This document shows positions 18,343-30,374 of a stretch of DNA of 64,000 nucleotides, piece after piece. Both the position numbers and the translations under genes were made by a program. The first letter of the stretch is position 1, and each line of letters starts with the position of its first letter. The stretch is from positions 248,001-312,000 of the forward strand of contig JACHLF010000004.1 in assembly GCA_014204435.1 (NCBI GenBank), read 5' to 3'. The notes under the pieces were generated by a model, which saw only the letters and a list, made by a program, of their open reading frames with translations, was not told the origin of the DNA and did not search any database. The DNA comes from Mycobacteroides chelonae. GTDB lineage: Bacteria > Actinomycetota > Actinomycetes > Mycobacteriales > Mycobacteriaceae.

Positions 18343-18720
18343 ACTTGCGGTAGATCCTGCCAGTCCGTCAGAAGTGGGCGTTCGCGGGAACCGGCGTGCC
18401 GTGCAGCAGGGGTCGTCGAGCGGACGCTCGGTCAGAGCATGGCTGAAGTTGCGCTGACGGGATCGCAGCAGCGCAGCACCGTCGTCCACGTGGGTGAATA
18501 TCGTGGTGCCGCTGCCGCTGCCGCTGCCGCTGCCGGTGCGTCGCTGACCGAAGCCATCCCAGACGTCGACCAGCTGCACCCCTTCGCGGTCACCGGGAAC
18601 GATCACCGAGGCCACCGAGTCGCGATCCCTGGCGCCGGCGGCGACTTGGGTGAGCAGGTTCCGGTAGGTCTCGGTTCCGGACAGGGCGCGGATGTCCGGG
18701 ACTGACGGGGCGGAAGTCAT
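18343..18720 (-). CDS. Weakly supported hypothetical protein with Gly-Ser repeat
   Basis: The only candidate gene in the 458 bp between the SbcC-like and VanZ-like genes. From ATG 18720 the reverse strand reads MTSAPSVPDIRALSG, then DSVASVIVPGDREGV and VDVWDGFGQ, followed by a GSGSGSGSG run from a CCGCTG-type hexamer repeat at 18509-18538. The frame has no stop in this gap and runs on antisense to the SbcC-like gene, so its true end is unclear; 18343 is only the gap boundary. It may be a degraded gene whose stop was lost to a frameshift. The ribosome-binding site is poor. I recognise no family. Confidence 0.3.
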
Positions 18721-18797
18721 GTCTTCGTTGTACGCGGCATGCCCTTCGGCGGCATCGCCTTGAATCACCTAGAACCGAAGCGGCAATATGGGTCACG

Positions 18798-19169
18798 ATG
18801 ATTCGCATGGTTCAGTCCTTGTCTGCGTGCTTTCGCTCATTCACTCTCCTGTGTGCCTTCGCGATCGCCTGCCTGCTGCTGTTCACCCCTGGTGGCACCG
18901 TTCCGTCCGGCCCTCCAGGGGCGGACAAGGTGGTGCACATTCTGATTTTCGCGATGTTGGCCATGTCCTCGCGCTTTGCGAGGATTGGCGAGAAACCAAC
19001 GCTGGCTTGGGTTCTGGTATTCGCGGCGTTTTCGGAGGTCATTCAGGCACTGTGGGTTCCGCACCGTGACGGCAGTCTGTTGGACCTGGTGGCCGATGCG
19101 GTCGGCCTGCTCACGGCGTTGTTGTTGTGGCGGACGATTCGTTCGAAGTCTCGCCGGGCTCGGCCATGA
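18798..19169 (+). CDS. VanZ-like membrane protein
   Basis: A 123-residue membrane protein with four hydrophobic segments and the VanZ pattern: GADKVVHILIFAMLA after the first helix, then FAAFSEVIQALWVPHRDGSLLD and a final helix (LVADAVGLLTALLLW). Starts at ATG 18798 or ATG 18807 are equally likely. VanZ proteins are loosely linked to glycopeptide or teicoplanin tolerance; function here is unknown. Its 3' end overlaps the convergent TetR remnant by about 60 bp. Confidence 0.75.
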   Translation: MIRMVQSLSACFRSFTLLCAFAIACLLLFTPGGTVPSGPPGADKVVHILIFAMLAMSSRFARIGEKPTLAWVLVFAAFSEVIQALWVPHRDGSLLDLVADAVGLLTALLLWRTIRSKSRRARP

Positions 19170-19770
19170 CGACCGTGACGGTGCGAGTGTGAGCCAGCCC
19201 GCTGGTGACCAGGTCTAACTGTCGTAGCGCGCGATTCAGGGCGGTGTGCGCGTCGGCATCGGTGGGGTGGTCGGTGTCTACCAACATGCCGATCGTGTTG
19301 AGAATCGACCCGGCGATGAGATCTGCCGCGATCCCGAGGTCTTCGGTGGTGTGATGGTTGGTCGCCGGATTACGTGCGAGTTCGACCACCACGTCGTTGG
19401 TGAGCATGGGCATTTCGTTGTCGAGGGCACGCCGGATTTGAGGCGAGCCACCGTGACGTTCGCGAACCAGAAACCGGAAGTTGTTTGCGTGCTCGCTGAC
19501 TCGATCGACCATGAGGCCGAGAATCTTGGCGGGATTGTCGCTGCCCCGACTCACGTCGGGCCTGGCGGAAGGTGTCACGTAGCGCGCGAACACTCTCCTC
19601 GGACAGGACGGTGCCCAGATCCTCCATCGATTCGAAGTACCAGGCCCGCGGATTGGCCACCTCGCGCGGGCTTACTCGAACAGGACGCGTTCTTTCACGC
19701 CCCTGCCGGACGGGCGCGCTGGGAATTGGCCGCGCGGCGCAATGTCGGGGCGGAGCTGCGTAGGCTCGGC
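19111..19770 (-). pseudogene. TetR-family repressor remnant lacking most of the DNA-binding domain
   Basis: From 19593 down to 19111 one frame encodes a complete TetR ligand-binding core (AKILGLMVDRVSEHANNF, FLVRERHGGSP and PQIRRALDNEMPMLTNDVVV). Upstream, two other frames hold fragments of the front end: GQFPARPSGRGVKERVLFE, typical of the residues just before a TetR helix-turn-helix, and YFESMEDLGTVLSEESVRAL, typical of the residues just after it. The roughly 35 residues of helix-turn-helix between them are missing and the parts are out of frame. It lies just downstream of the P450 gene on the same strand and probably once controlled it. Confidence 0.6.
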
Positions 19771-19778
19771 TGACGGTG

Positions 19779-21119
19779 TCAGCGCTGCCGCACCGTGATG
19801 AGCCCGTTGTTCTTCGGGCAGGAAGCAACCCCGCGAGAGTGCCACTTTTCGTTGGGTGCCGTCGTGGTTTCAATGATGAAGTGCCGCAGCACCGTCCGCA
19901 GCACGATATCCATCTCCATGTTGGCGAAGGCCGCTCCGACGCAGCGTCGGGTACCGCCACCATAGGGAACCCACGAGTTGCCGGGTTTGGCGCTTGTGAA
20001 GCGTTCGGGGTCGAATCGTTCCGGGTTGGGGAAGGAGGCCGGGTCATCGTGCATGAGGTTGATGCTCACCACCACGGAGTGACCACGTGGGATGCGGTAG
20101 GGCCCGATGTCCACGTAGGGTGCCAGCACGTGCCGGCCCGCGAAGTCGATGACCGGCCGACTGCGTTGTACCTCAAGGATTGTCGCCTGCCGGTATTCGC
20201 CCTTCTCGGTCTGAGCTTCCTCGCTCAAGCGCGAGAGCACCTGGGGGTGCCGGGTGATCCGCTCGAAGGCCCATGCCAGGGTGGTGGCGGTGGTCTCATG
20301 GCCGGCCGCCAGTAAGGTCAGTAGTTCGTCGGAGACATCGCTGCGCGACATGGTGGTGCCGTCGTCGTAGGTGGAACGCAGGAGCAGGGCCAGGATGTCT
20401 GTGCGGTCTTCGAAATCCGGTGCGGCGAGGGCTTTGTCGATGAGTAGCGCGATCACCTCGTCGTAGCGTGCACGGTAGGTCTTCAGTCGGCCCCACGGAC
20501 TGAAACGTCCATAGTCGCGTGTGGGCTGTGGCACCCGAGTTGTCAGAGAGGCCAGCACGACCCACGGCGGGATGAGCGTGCGCAGCTCGTCCAACTCGGC
20601 GCCGTCGGCACCGAAGACCGCGCGCAGGATCGCGTTGAGCGTGATCCGCATCATCGGTTCCATGGTCTCGAACTCCTGGCCTTCCGGCCAGGATGCGCAC
20701 TCGCGCAGCGTCTCTTCTTCGATGATCTGCTCGTACTGAACCATGGCCTTGCCGTGGAACTTCGGTGCGAGCAACTTGCGGCGATGCCGGTGTTCGCTGC
20801 GTTCCAGCGCGAAGACCGATCCGGGTCCGAGCTGCTGGCTCAGATTGGGCTGGATATTGCCCAGAATTTCGGTGCTAGTGGTGAACACCTGCCGGGTCAG
20901 GTCCGGGTCGGCCACCACGACCGTGTACCCGAACTTGGGGATGTTGATCGTGTAGACCTTCCCGTACCTCTTCGCCAGCCGGGTGGTGGTCCAGCGGCGC
21001 GAGGCCACGAAGGCGATGCCCTGGGCCAGTTTGGGAAGCGCCACGACCGGGGGAGCGATGGGCTCGGGAGTGCCGGCTGCCCGGTCGATGCTTGAGGTTT
21101 GTGTCACGTCACCCTCCAC
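19779..21119 (-). CDS. Cytochrome P450 monooxygenase
   Basis: A 446-residue P450 of normal length. The I-helix motif is AGHETTATT (272-280), the K-helix Glu-x2-Arg is E316-R319, and the heme loop is PYGGGTRRCVG with the thiolate ligand Cys393. The overall pattern resembles the mycobacterial CYP135/CYP138 group, whose substrates are largely unknown. It needs an electron supply from ferredoxin and reductase encoded elsewhere. A 28-bp near-perfect palindrome lies 9 bp upstream of its ATG and should be its operator. The adjacent TetR gene appears broken, so expression may be constitutive or controlled by another regulator. Confidence 0.92.
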   Translation of the reverse strand: MEGDVTQTSSIDRAAGTPEPIAPPVVALPKLAQGIAFVASRRWTTTRLAKRYGKVYTINIPKFGYTVVVADPDLTRQVFTTSTEILGNIQPNLSQQLGPGSVFALERSEHRHRRKLLAPKFHGKAMVQYEQIIEEETLRECASWPEGQEFETMEPMMRITLNAILRAVFGADGAELDELRTLIPPWVVLASLTTRVPQPTRDYGRFSPWGRLKTYRARYDEVIALLIDKALAAPDFEDRTDILALLLRSTYDDGTTMSRSDVSDELLTLLAAGHETTATTLAWAFERITRHPQVLSRLSEEAQTEKGEYRQATILEVQRSRPVIDFAGRHVLAPYVDIGPYRIPRGHSVVVSINLMHDDPASFPNPERFDPERFTSAKPGNSWVPYGGGTRRCVGAAFANMEMDIVLRTVLRHFIIETTTAPNEKWHSRGVASCPKNNGLITVRQR

Positions 21120-21128
21120 GGCGTTGTG

Positions 21129-21156
21129 GTGTTAGTAGACATGTGTCTGATAACAC
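21129..21156. promoter_or_regulatory. Palindromic operator upstream of the P450 gene
   Basis: Two 13-base arms, GTGTTAGTAGACA at 21129-21141 and TGTCTGATAACAC at 21144-21156, match as inverted repeats at 11 of 13 positions around a TG centre. The size, symmetry and position, 9 bp before the P450 start, fit a TetR-family operator. Confidence 0.7.
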
Positions 21157-21289
21157 AGCGTACATCTGGTATGTCTGTCACACCAGGGGAAATCGCCGGA
21201 GATTGGACCGGCGGGTCGACTTGACAGGGGTAACTCTGGCACCATGTATCTCGTTCGTCTCGGAAGTCACGTGGGTATTGGAGGGCGCA

Positions 21290-21844
21290 TTGATCACGCG
21301 ATGGACGACCGCCATGGTCGTCAGTGCCGCCCTCATGCTCTGTGTGCCTGCGACCGGTAGCGCCGAGCCCATGGCGATGGGCAAGGATTTCTCGAAGCCG
21401 GCAGTCGTCATCCTCGGGTATGGCCTCAAGCCCGACGGTTCGATGCGCGACAAGCTCTATCAACGCGTGGCGACCGGTAGAGCTATCGCCAACATGTTTC
21501 CGAATTCGTTCATCATCGTGACCGGCGGCAACCCTCAGAACGGTGTGTCTGAGGCCGAGCAGATGCGCAATATGCTTGTCGGCCTTGGGTATCCGTCCGA
21601 CCGGATCATTGTGGAGCCGCGGGCCAACAGTACGGTGCAGAACGCGCAGTTCTCGGTGCCGCTGGCCAAGCAGGCCGGTGCCTCGGGAATCATCCTGGTC
21701 ACCAACTCGACCCACCAGCAGCGCGCCGACCGCAACTTCGCCGACGCCGGTGGCAATGTGCTGGCCACCGCGAGCTTCCCCGATGGGGACATGCCCACCA
21801 ACATCGGTCAGTTCATGCGCGACGTCATCAGTCCGTTCCGCTGA
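21290..21844 (+). CDS. Secreted YdcF/DUF218-like protein
   Basis: A 184-residue protein from TTG 21290, chosen because it follows GGAGGG closely and gives a standard signal peptide (ITRWTTAMVVSAALMLCVP, cleavage after GSA). The mature part has the DUF218 core: VVILGYGLKPDGSM, then IIVTGGNPQNGVSEAEQM, RIIVEPRANSTVQNAQF and ILVTNSTHQQRA, a Rossmann-like fold with acidic, Asn and His residues in the active cleft. DUF218 proteins of E. coli (YdcF, SanA, ElyC) bear on envelope maintenance. The frame extends back to 21092 but would overlap the P450 operator. Confidence 0.8.
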   Translation: MITRWTTAMVVSAALMLCVPATGSAEPMAMGKDFSKPAVVILGYGLKPDGSMRDKLYQRVATGRAIANMFPNSFIIVTGGNPQNGVSEAEQMRNMLVGLGYPSDRIIVEPRANSTVQNAQFSVPLAKQAGASGIILVTNSTHQQRADRNFADAGGNVLATASFPDGDMPTNIGQFMRDVISPFR

Positions 21845-21997
21845 CGACTGTTCGCAACTGCGAAACGACCACGGTTCGCCTGCAGGGAACGAACCCGGCA
21901 GAATTGTCGGTTGACCGACCAAGGCGCTCATCGGTGTGCGCCGCCGCGTGCGTTCGGCCCGCGGCATCCCACCGAATACCGCACAGGAGCCCACTTC

Positions 21998-23209
21998 ATG
22001 ACTGCCGATATCGACTCACGCGCGCAGCCCGCGCCCCCGGTGTCGGCGCGCGCACGCCGGGGCGCGATTCTCGCGCTTGCCATCGGTGGATTCGGGATCG
22101 GGACAACTGAATTCGTCGCGATGGGGCTGTTGCCCAACATCGCCCACGGCCAGCACGTCACCGAACCGCAGGCTGGGCACGTCATCAGTGCCTACGCGCT
22201 GGGTGTGGTTGTCGGAGCACCGGTCATCGCGGCGCTCACCGCCCGCGCCTCGCGTCGGACGCTGCTCATCGCGCTGATGATCGCGTTCACCATCGGCAAT
22301 GCGGCCACCGTCTTCGCGCCGGGCTACGGGGCGCTCATCGCATCCAGATTCGTCGCCGGACTGCCGCACGGCGCGTACTTCGGCGTGGCGGCCCTGGTCG
22401 CCGCCCACTTGGCCGGGCCGGGCCAGCGCGCCAAGGCGGTGGGGCAGACCATGCTGGGCCTATCGGTGGCCAACGTCGTGGGGGTCCCGGTGGCCACCTG
22501 GCTGGGTAATACCGTGGGCTGGCGTTCGGCCTTCGCGGTCGTCGCGGTGATCGGTCTGATCACCATCGCGGCACTACTGCGCTACCTGCCGGGGCTGACG
22601 GATATGACGATTACCCATCCCCTGACCGAGCTCGGTGCGCTGCGCCGGGTGCAGGTGTGGCTCACCCTGCTTATCGGCATCGTGGGCTTCGGCGGCATGT
22701 TCGCGTTCTACACCTACATCAGCACCACGCTCACCAGTGTCTCCGGACTACCGAGGGCGCTTGTCCCGCTCGCGCTGGCGGTCTACGGAATCGGCATGGT
22801 CACCGGAAATGTGCTGGGCGGCTGGATGGCCGATCGCAGCGTGGTGCGGGCCATCGCCATCGGCCTGGTGCTGGTGGCCGTGATGCTGGTGATCTTCACG
22901 GCGGTATCCAGAAACCCCTGGGCCGCACTGGTGTTGGTATTCGCGGTTGGGGTCTCCGGGACGTCTTTGGTGCCGGCGCTCCAAACCCGCCTCATGGATG
23001 TCGCCGATGACGCGCAGACGCTGGCCGCCGCGCTGAATCACTCGGCCCTCAACATCGCCAATGCCGGTGGCGCTTGGCTGGGTGGTGTGGTCATCACCGC
23101 CGGATATGGCTATCGCGCGCCGTCTGTTGTCGGTGCGATGCTCGCGGTGGCGGGCCTGGGCGTGCTGGGGCTGTCGCTGTTGTACGCGCGGTGGAAGCCC
23201 GCGCCCTGA
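21998..23209 (+). CDS. MFS transporter, DHA1 family
   Basis: A 403-residue, 12-helix major facilitator protein from ATG 21998. The first helix GGFGIGTTEFVAMGLLPNIA is the hallmark of the AraJ/YdhP-type DHA1 transporters. Further features are the GVVVGAPVIAALTARASRR loop motif A region, AGLPHGAYFGVAALVAA and a last pair of helices ending at ARWKPAP. Likely substrate: a drug or small metabolite exported against protons. It stands alone between the YdcF-like gene and a membrane protein gene. The frame extends to 21911 without a better start. Confidence 0.88.
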   Translation: MTADIDSRAQPAPPVSARARRGAILALAIGGFGIGTTEFVAMGLLPNIAHGQHVTEPQAGHVISAYALGVVVGAPVIAALTARASRRTLLIALMIAFTIGNAATVFAPGYGALIASRFVAGLPHGAYFGVAALVAAHLAGPGQRAKAVGQTMLGLSVANVVGVPVATWLGNTVGWRSAFAVVAVIGLITIAALLRYLPGLTDMTITHPLTELGALRRVQVWLTLLIGIVGFGGMFAFYTYISTTLTSVSGLPRALVPLALAVYGIGMVTGNVLGGWMADRSVVRAIAIGLVLVAVMLVIFTAVSRNPWAALVLVFAVGVSGTSLVPALQTRLMDVADDAQTLAAALNHSALNIANAGGAWLGGVVITAGYGYRAPSVVGAMLAVAGLGVLGLSLLYARWKPAP

Positions 23210-23265
23210 GCCACTTTGCCGCCTACTCATGCACGAAAGCATTTCTCGTGGAATAGCCTTTTCGC

Positions 23266-23844
23266 ATGGATGGGAGCGGCGAAGCAAGGCTTGCGGTCAA
23301 GGACTCCTTCTGGACGAGATGGTGCGGGCGCCTGATCGGGGGTATCGCACTGCTGGTTGCGCTGGTGGCCGTGTATTTCGCGTTGTCGGCCTTCATCCCG
23401 CGCTGGTGGGCGCAACGCATCGCCGACATGTCCGGCCACGGCAGCTTCACCAAGGGTATCGGCAGCGGGCTCACGCTCGGGCTGTTGTGCACCGGAATTC
23501 CGCTGTTGCTGGCGATGTGGGCTTTTTTGATGCGAGGACGGCGCGGTGGGACGTTCTTCGCCGGGGTATTGACATTGCTTGCGGTCATCATCGCGGTGCC
23601 CAACCTGATGACCCTGACGATTGTGCTCGGGACCAGCAGTTCCGCCCACGCCGGCGAGCGGGTACTCGATGTCGAGGCGCCTGGATTCCGGGGAGCCACG
23701 GCGATCGGGGCCGTTGTCGCTTTGTTGATTGTCCTGCTCGTCACGTTCTTTGTCGTCCGCAACTGGCGCCGACGTGTCAAGGCGGAGAAGCAGCTGACCC
23801 GTGAGGCCGCAGCCGCCGCGGCCCAAAGTCCTACTACCGAATAG
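23266..23844 (+). CDS. Conserved four-helix membrane protein
   Basis: A 192-residue protein with about four transmembrane segments (near residues 22-45, 66-86, 92-112 and 143-166) and a basic, Ala-rich cytoplasmic tail. The loop PRWWAQRIADMSGHGSF and the repeated glycines are the most distinctive parts. I recognise it as a mycobacterial membrane protein often annotated 'permease', but no function is known. It ends 6 bp before the 3' end of the opposite-strand tRNA gene. Confidence 0.75.
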   Translation: MDGSGEARLAVKDSFWTRWCGRLIGGIALLVALVAVYFALSAFIPRWWAQRIADMSGHGSFTKGIGSGLTLGLLCTGIPLLLAMWAFLMRGRRGGTFFAGVLTLLAVIIAVPNLMTLTIVLGTSSSAHAGERVLDVEAPGFRGATAIGAVVALLIVLLVTFFVVRNWRRRVKAEKQLTREAAAAAAQSPTTE

Positions 23845-23850
23845 ATTGTG

Positions 23851-23923
23851 TGCCCTCGGCAGGAATCGAACCTGCGGCCTTCTGCTCCGGAGGCAGACGC
23901 TCTATCCCCTGAGCTACGAGGGC
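23851..23923 (-). tRNA. tRNA-Arg (anticodon CCG)
   Basis: The reverse strand folds as a 73-nt tRNA: acceptor GCCCTCG/CGAGGGC, D arm GCTCAGGGGATAGAGC, anticodon loop CTCCGGA within the CTGC/GCAG stem, and T arm with GGTTCGATTCC. The anticodon CCG reads the arginine codon CGG. The CCA end is not encoded. It lies head to head with argS, whose enzyme charges it. Confidence 0.97.
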
Positions 23924-24021
23924 ATCAGGGCCCTGACAGCGTAGCGCATGACGGCGCACACCCCGACCACCGTTTCGGTCGCGGGTAAAGGATTCGGGGC
24001 CTGGATACCCCAGCCCATAGG

Positions 24022-25683
24022 ATGATCGCCGTGACTCCCGCCGACCTTGCCGACCTGCTGCGTTCCACCGCTACCACGGTGCTGGACGAGCGAGGCCTGG
24101 ACACGTCGGCCCTGCCCGCCGATGTGACCGTCGAACGGCCCCGCAATCCAGAGCATGGCGACTACGCCACCAACGTGGCCTTGCAGGTCGCCAAGAAGGT
24201 GGGTGTCGCCCCGCGCGACCTGGCCACCTGGCTGGTGGAGGCACTCGTCTCCAACGATGCAATCGCGGCCGCCGAGATCGCCGGACCGGGGTTCGTCAAC
24301 CTGCGGATCGCCGCCGACGCGCAGGGCACCATCGTCGCGAACATCCTGGATGCGGGTGACACCTACGGCAACTCTGAGTCGCAGGGCACCCACTCCATCA
24401 ACCTGGAATTCGTCTCGGCCAACCCAACGGGACCGATCCACATCGGCGGCACTCGCTGGGCCGCGGTCGGCGATGCCCTAGGCCGTCTGCTGACTCGCCA
24501 GGGCGCCAAGGTCACCCGCGAGTACTACTTCAACGATCACGGCGCGCAGATCGACCGGTTCGTCCGTTCGCTGATCGCCTCGGCCGACGGCAAGGAAGCT
24601 CCCGAGGACGGGTACGCGGGCGACTACATCGCCGATATCGCCAAGCAGGTCCTCGCCCAGCGCCCCGATGCGCTCCAGCTGCCGGACCCCGAGAGGTCCG
24701 AGGTGTTCCGGGAGATCGGCGTGGACTTGATGTTCACCCATATCAAGAAGTCGTTGCACGAGTTCGGAACGGACTTCGACGTTTTCACCCACGAAGACTC
24801 GATGCACACTTCGGGCCGGGTGCAGGAGGCCATTGCGCAGCTGCGCAAGACCGGCAACATCTACGAGAAGGATGGCGCGTCCTGGTTGCGTGCGAGCAAC
24901 TTCGGCGACGACAAGGACCGCGTCGTCATCAAGAGCGACGGCAACCCCGCCTACATCGCCGGTGACATCGCCTACTACCTCGACAAGCGCGAGCGTGGCT
25001 TCGACCTGTGCATCTACATGCTGGGCGCCGATCACCACGGGTACATCGCGCGGCTGAAAGCCGTTGCTGCTGCGCTGGGTTATGACGCCGACAGTGTCGA
25101 GGTGCTGATCGGCCAGATGGTCAACCTGGTGCGCGACGGCCAACCGGTCCGGATGTCCAAGCGTGCCGGGACGGTCATCACCCTCGATGATCTGGTCGAC
25201 GCGATCGGAGTCGACGCGGCGCGGTACGCGTTGATCCGATCCTCGGTGGACACCTCGATCGACATCGACCTGGAGCTGTGGGCCTCCGCGTCGAGCGAGA
25301 ACCCGGTCTACTACGTCCAGTACGCGCACGCACGGCTCTGCGCGCTGTCTCGCAACGCTGCCGACCTGGGTCTGCAGCACTCGACCGATCATCTTGAGCT
25401 GCTCACCCACGAGAAGGAGGGTGCGCTGATCCGCGGGCTCGGCGATTTCGGCCGAATCCTGCAGAACGCCGCGGTGCTGCGTGAACCGCACCGTGTCGCA
25501 CGCTATTTAGAAGACATCGCCGGTGACTATCACCGGTTCTACGATTCGTGCCGGGTGCTCCCGCAGGGGGATGAGGCTCCCGGACCGCTGCACCAGGCGC
25601 GGCTGGCGCTGTGCCTGGCCACTCGGCAAGTTATCGCCAACGGCCTGGACATTCTCGGCGTGAGTGCACCGGAGCGGATGTGA
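24022..25683 (+). CDS. argS: Arginyl-tRNA synthetase
   Basis: A 553-residue class I synthetase that attaches arginine to tRNA-Arg using ATP. The N-terminal additional domain is followed by the HIGH-type signature ([17 protein letters not shown], residues ~135-150), [12 protein letters not shown], and the C-terminal helical anticodon-binding domain ([12 protein letters not shown] onward). The KMSKS-type loop reads RMSKRAG. Start ATG 24022 or GTG 24031 are both possible. It is the first gene of an argS-lysA-hom-thrC-thrB run, coupled to lysA by a GTGA overlap. Confidence 0.96.
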   Translation: MIAVTPADLADLLRSTATTVLDERGLDTSALPADVTVERPRNPEHGDYATNVALQVAKKVGVAPRDLATWLVEALVSNDAIAAAEIAGPGFVNLRIAADAQGTIVANILDAGDTYGNSESQGTHSINLEFVSANPTGPIHIGGTRWAAVGDALGRLLTRQGAKVTREYYFNDHGAQIDRFVRSLIASADGKEAPEDGYAGDYIADIAKQVLAQRPDALQLPDPERSEVFREIGVDLMFTHIKKSLHEFGTDFDVFTHEDSMHTSGRVQEAIAQLRKTGNIYEKDGASWLRASNFGDDKDRVVIKSDGNPAYIAGDIAYYLDKRERGFDLCIYMLGADHHGYIARLKAVAAALGYDADSVEVLIGQMVNLVRDGQPVRMSKRAGTVITLDDLVDAIGVDAARYALIRSSVDTSIDIDLELWASASSENPVYYVQYAHARLCALSRNAADLGLQHSTDHLELLTHEKEGALIRGLGDFGRILQNAAVLREPHRVARYLEDIAGDYHRFYDSCRVLPQGDEAPGPLHQARLALCLATRQVIANGLDILGVSAPERM

Positions 25684-27092
25684 GCGCACACCCGGCAGGC
25701 CCCCGCCACGCAGAAGGGGAACAGCACACCGTCATGGCCAGTGCACCACCAGCCAATCCGACTGAATTGGCGCCGAATGTATGGCCCCGTAACGCCTCTC
25801 GTGGTGCATACGGCGAGGTTGCCCTCGCGGGCATAACCGTCTCGGAGCTCGCCGAGCAGTACGGCACGCCGTTGTTCGTCATCGACGAGGACGACTTCCG
25901 GTCACGCTGCCAGGACATGGCCACGGCCTTCGGTGGCACCGCCCGCGTGCACTACGCCTCGAAGGCGTTCCTGTGCACCGAGATCGCGCGCTGGATCAAG
26001 GACGAGGGCCTAGGCCTGGACGTCTGCTCGGCGGGGGAGTTGGCCATCGCGCTACGAGCCGAGTTCCCGCCGGAGCGAATCGCGCTGCACGGCAACAACA
26101 AATCCGAGGTCGAACTGGCGCAGGCGGTTCAGGTCGGTGTCGGGCACATCGTCGTCGACTCGATGATCGAGATCGAGCGGCTCGACGCCATCGCGGGCAA
26201 GGCCGGTGTGGTGCAGGACGTGCTGGTGCGCGTCACCGTCGGTGTCGAGGCACACACCCACGAGTTCATTTCCACCGCACACGAGGACCAGAAGTTCGGG
26301 TTGTCGCTCGCAGGCGGGCAGGCACTGGAGGCCGTGCGGCGCGTCTTCGCCACCGACAACCTGCGACTGGTTGGGCTGCACAGCCACATCGGCTCGCAGA
26401 TCTTCGATGTCGACGGATTCGAGGTCGCCGCACACCGGGTCATCGGACTGCTGCGGGACGTGGTCGCCGAGTTCGGAACCGAGAAGACCGCGCAACTCAA
26501 CATCATTGACCTGGGTGGCGGCCTGGGCATCAGCTATGTGCCCTCCGACGACCCGCCCCCCATCGAGGATCTGGCTGCCAAGCTCGGCGTCATCGTGCGC
26601 GCCGAGTCTGCGCTGGTAGGTCTGCCCGAGCCGCGTTTGGTGATCGAGCCGGGCCGGGCCATCGCCGGCCCCGGCACTGTCACCCTGTATCGCGTGGGCA
26701 CCACCAAAGACGTGATTCTCTCGAACGGGCAGCGCCGCTACGTGAGCGTCGACGGCGGAATGAGCGACAACATTCGCACCTCGCTGTATCAGGCCGAGTA
26801 TCACCCGCAGCTGGTTTCGCGCGACAGCGATGTCGCTCCGGTGCTGTCCCGGGTAGTCGGAAAGCATTGTGAAAGTGGCGACATCGTGGTCAGGGACGCG
26901 TGGCTCCCGGAGGACGTGGCTCCTGGCGACCTGCTGGCCGTCGCCGCGACCGGCGCGTACTGCTACTCGATGTCCAGCCGGTACAACCTGCTTACCCGTC
27001 CGGCGGTTATCGCCGTCAAGGACGGCAAGGCGCGACTCATCCTGCGGCGCGAGACCGTCGAGGATCTGGTGAGTTTGGAGGTAAATGAATGA
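25680..27092 (+). CDS. lysA: Diaminopimelate decarboxylase
   Basis: A PLP-dependent fold III decarboxylase that converts meso-diaminopimelate to lysine, the last step of the pathway. Markers: [10 protein letters not shown] with the PLP lysine, [27 protein letters not shown] and GKHCESGD with the catalytic cysteine. The GTG at 25680 overlaps the argS stop and gives 470 residues; ATG 25734 gives a length nearer to the M. tuberculosis enzyme and is an equal candidate. It is coupled to hom by ATGA. Lysine and meso-DAP supply link it to peptidoglycan. Confidence 0.96.
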   Translation: MSAHPAGPRHAEGEQHTVMASAPPANPTELAPNVWPRNASRGAYGEVALAGITVSELAEQYGTPLFVIDEDDFRSRCQDMATAFGGTARVHYASKAFLCTEIARWIKDEGLGLDVCSAGELAIALRAEFPPERIALHGNNKSEVELAQAVQVGVGHIVVDSMIEIERLDAIAGKAGVVQDVLVRVTVGVEAHTHEFISTAHEDQKFGLSLAGGQALEAVRRVFATDNLRLVGLHSHIGSQIFDVDGFEVAAHRVIGLLRDVVAEFGTEKTAQLNIIDLGGGLGISYVPSDDPPPIEDLAAKLGVIVRAESALVGLPEPRLVIEPGRAIAGPGTVTLYRVGTTKDVILSNGQRRYVSVDGGMSDNIRTSLYQAEYHPQLVSRDSDVAPVLSRVVGKHCESGDIVVRDAWLPEDVAPGDLLAVAATGAYCYSMSSRYNLLTRPAVIAVKDGKARLILRRETVEDLVSLEVNE

Positions 27093-28389
27093 GTGACGCG
27101 ATAGGCGTGGCGATCCTGGGCCTGGGCAACGTCGGTAGTGAAGTAGCGCGCATCATCGAAAGCAGCGCAAGTGATCTCGCTGCCCGCATCGGCGCCCCGC
27201 TGGAGATTCGGGGCATCGGCGTGCGGCGCCTCGCCGACGACCGCGGAGTACCGGTGGATCTCCTCACCGACGATATCGACACCCTGGTCGCGCGCGATGA
27301 CGTCGACATCGTCGTCGAGCTGATGGGCCCCGTCGAACCGGCGCGGCGGGGTATTCTGGCCGCACTCAACGCGGGTAAGTCGGTGGTCACCGCCAATAAG
27401 GCACTCCTGGCGCAATCGGCCGGAGAACTCGCCGAGGCCGCCGAAAAGGCAAAGGTAGACCTTTATTTCGAGGCCGCCGTGGCCGGCGCCATTCCGGTCA
27501 TCCGACCATTGACGCAGTCACTGGCCGGTGACTCCGTGATTCGGGTATCCGGAATCGTGAACGGCACCACCAACTACATCCTGTCCGCCATGGACAACAC
27601 CGGGGCCGGTTATGCCACGGCGCTGGCAGAAGCCGGGGAGCTCGGATACGCCGAGGCTGATCCGACCGCCGATGTCGAGGGCTATGACGCTGCGGCCAAG
27701 GCGGCCATCCTGGCGTCCATCGCCTTCCACACTCGGGTCAGCGCCGAGGACGTGTACCGCGAGGGCATCACCAATATCGGTGCCGAGGACTTCGAGTCCG
27801 CGCGAGCCCTGCAGTGCACCATCAAGCTGCTGTCCATCTGCGAGCGTCTTGCTGATGCCGAGGGACGCCAGCGTGTTTCGGCGCGTGTCTACCCGGCTCT
27901 GGTGCCGCTCACCCATCCATTGGCGAGCGTCAGCGGCGCGTTCAACGCCGTCTTCGTCGAGGCCGAGGCCGCCGGACAGCTCATGTTCTACGGTCAGGGA
28001 GCCGGTGGTACGCCGACCGCATCCGCGGTACTAGGAGATCTGGTGATGGCAGCACGCAACCGTGTCCAGGGCGGTCGGGGGCCGCTGGAGTCCAGGTACG
28101 CCCAGCTGCCGATCGCGCCGATCGGTCTGATCCCGACGCGCTACTACGTGCGCATGCGGGTGGCCGACAAGCCGGGTGTGCTCGCTACCGTCGCCACCGA
28201 GTTCGCCAAGCGTGAGGTGAGCATCGCCACAGTTCGGCAGGAGGGCGAGGTCGACGAGACGGGCGCCCGGTTGGTGGTGCTCACACACAAGGCAACCGAC
28301 GCCGCACTTTCGGAAACCGTTGCCGCCCTGGCCGATCTTGACGTGGTGTTGGGTGTCGCGAGTGTCATCCGGCTGGAAGGAACACAAGA

Positions 28390-28393
<4 letters not shown>
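27089..28393 (+). CDS. hom: Homoserine dehydrogenase
   Basis: A 434-residue NAD(P)-dependent enzyme reducing aspartate semialdehyde to homoserine at the branch towards threonine and methionine. N-terminal Rossmann motif [10 protein letters not shown], then AANKALLAQ in the form TANKALLAQ, the catalytic region [10 protein letters not shown] and [16 protein letters not shown], and a C-terminal ACT domain ([15 protein letters not shown]) for threonine feedback. It overlaps lysA by 4 bp and thrC by 4 bp. Confidence 0.96.
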
Positions 28394-30374
<1,981 letters not shown>

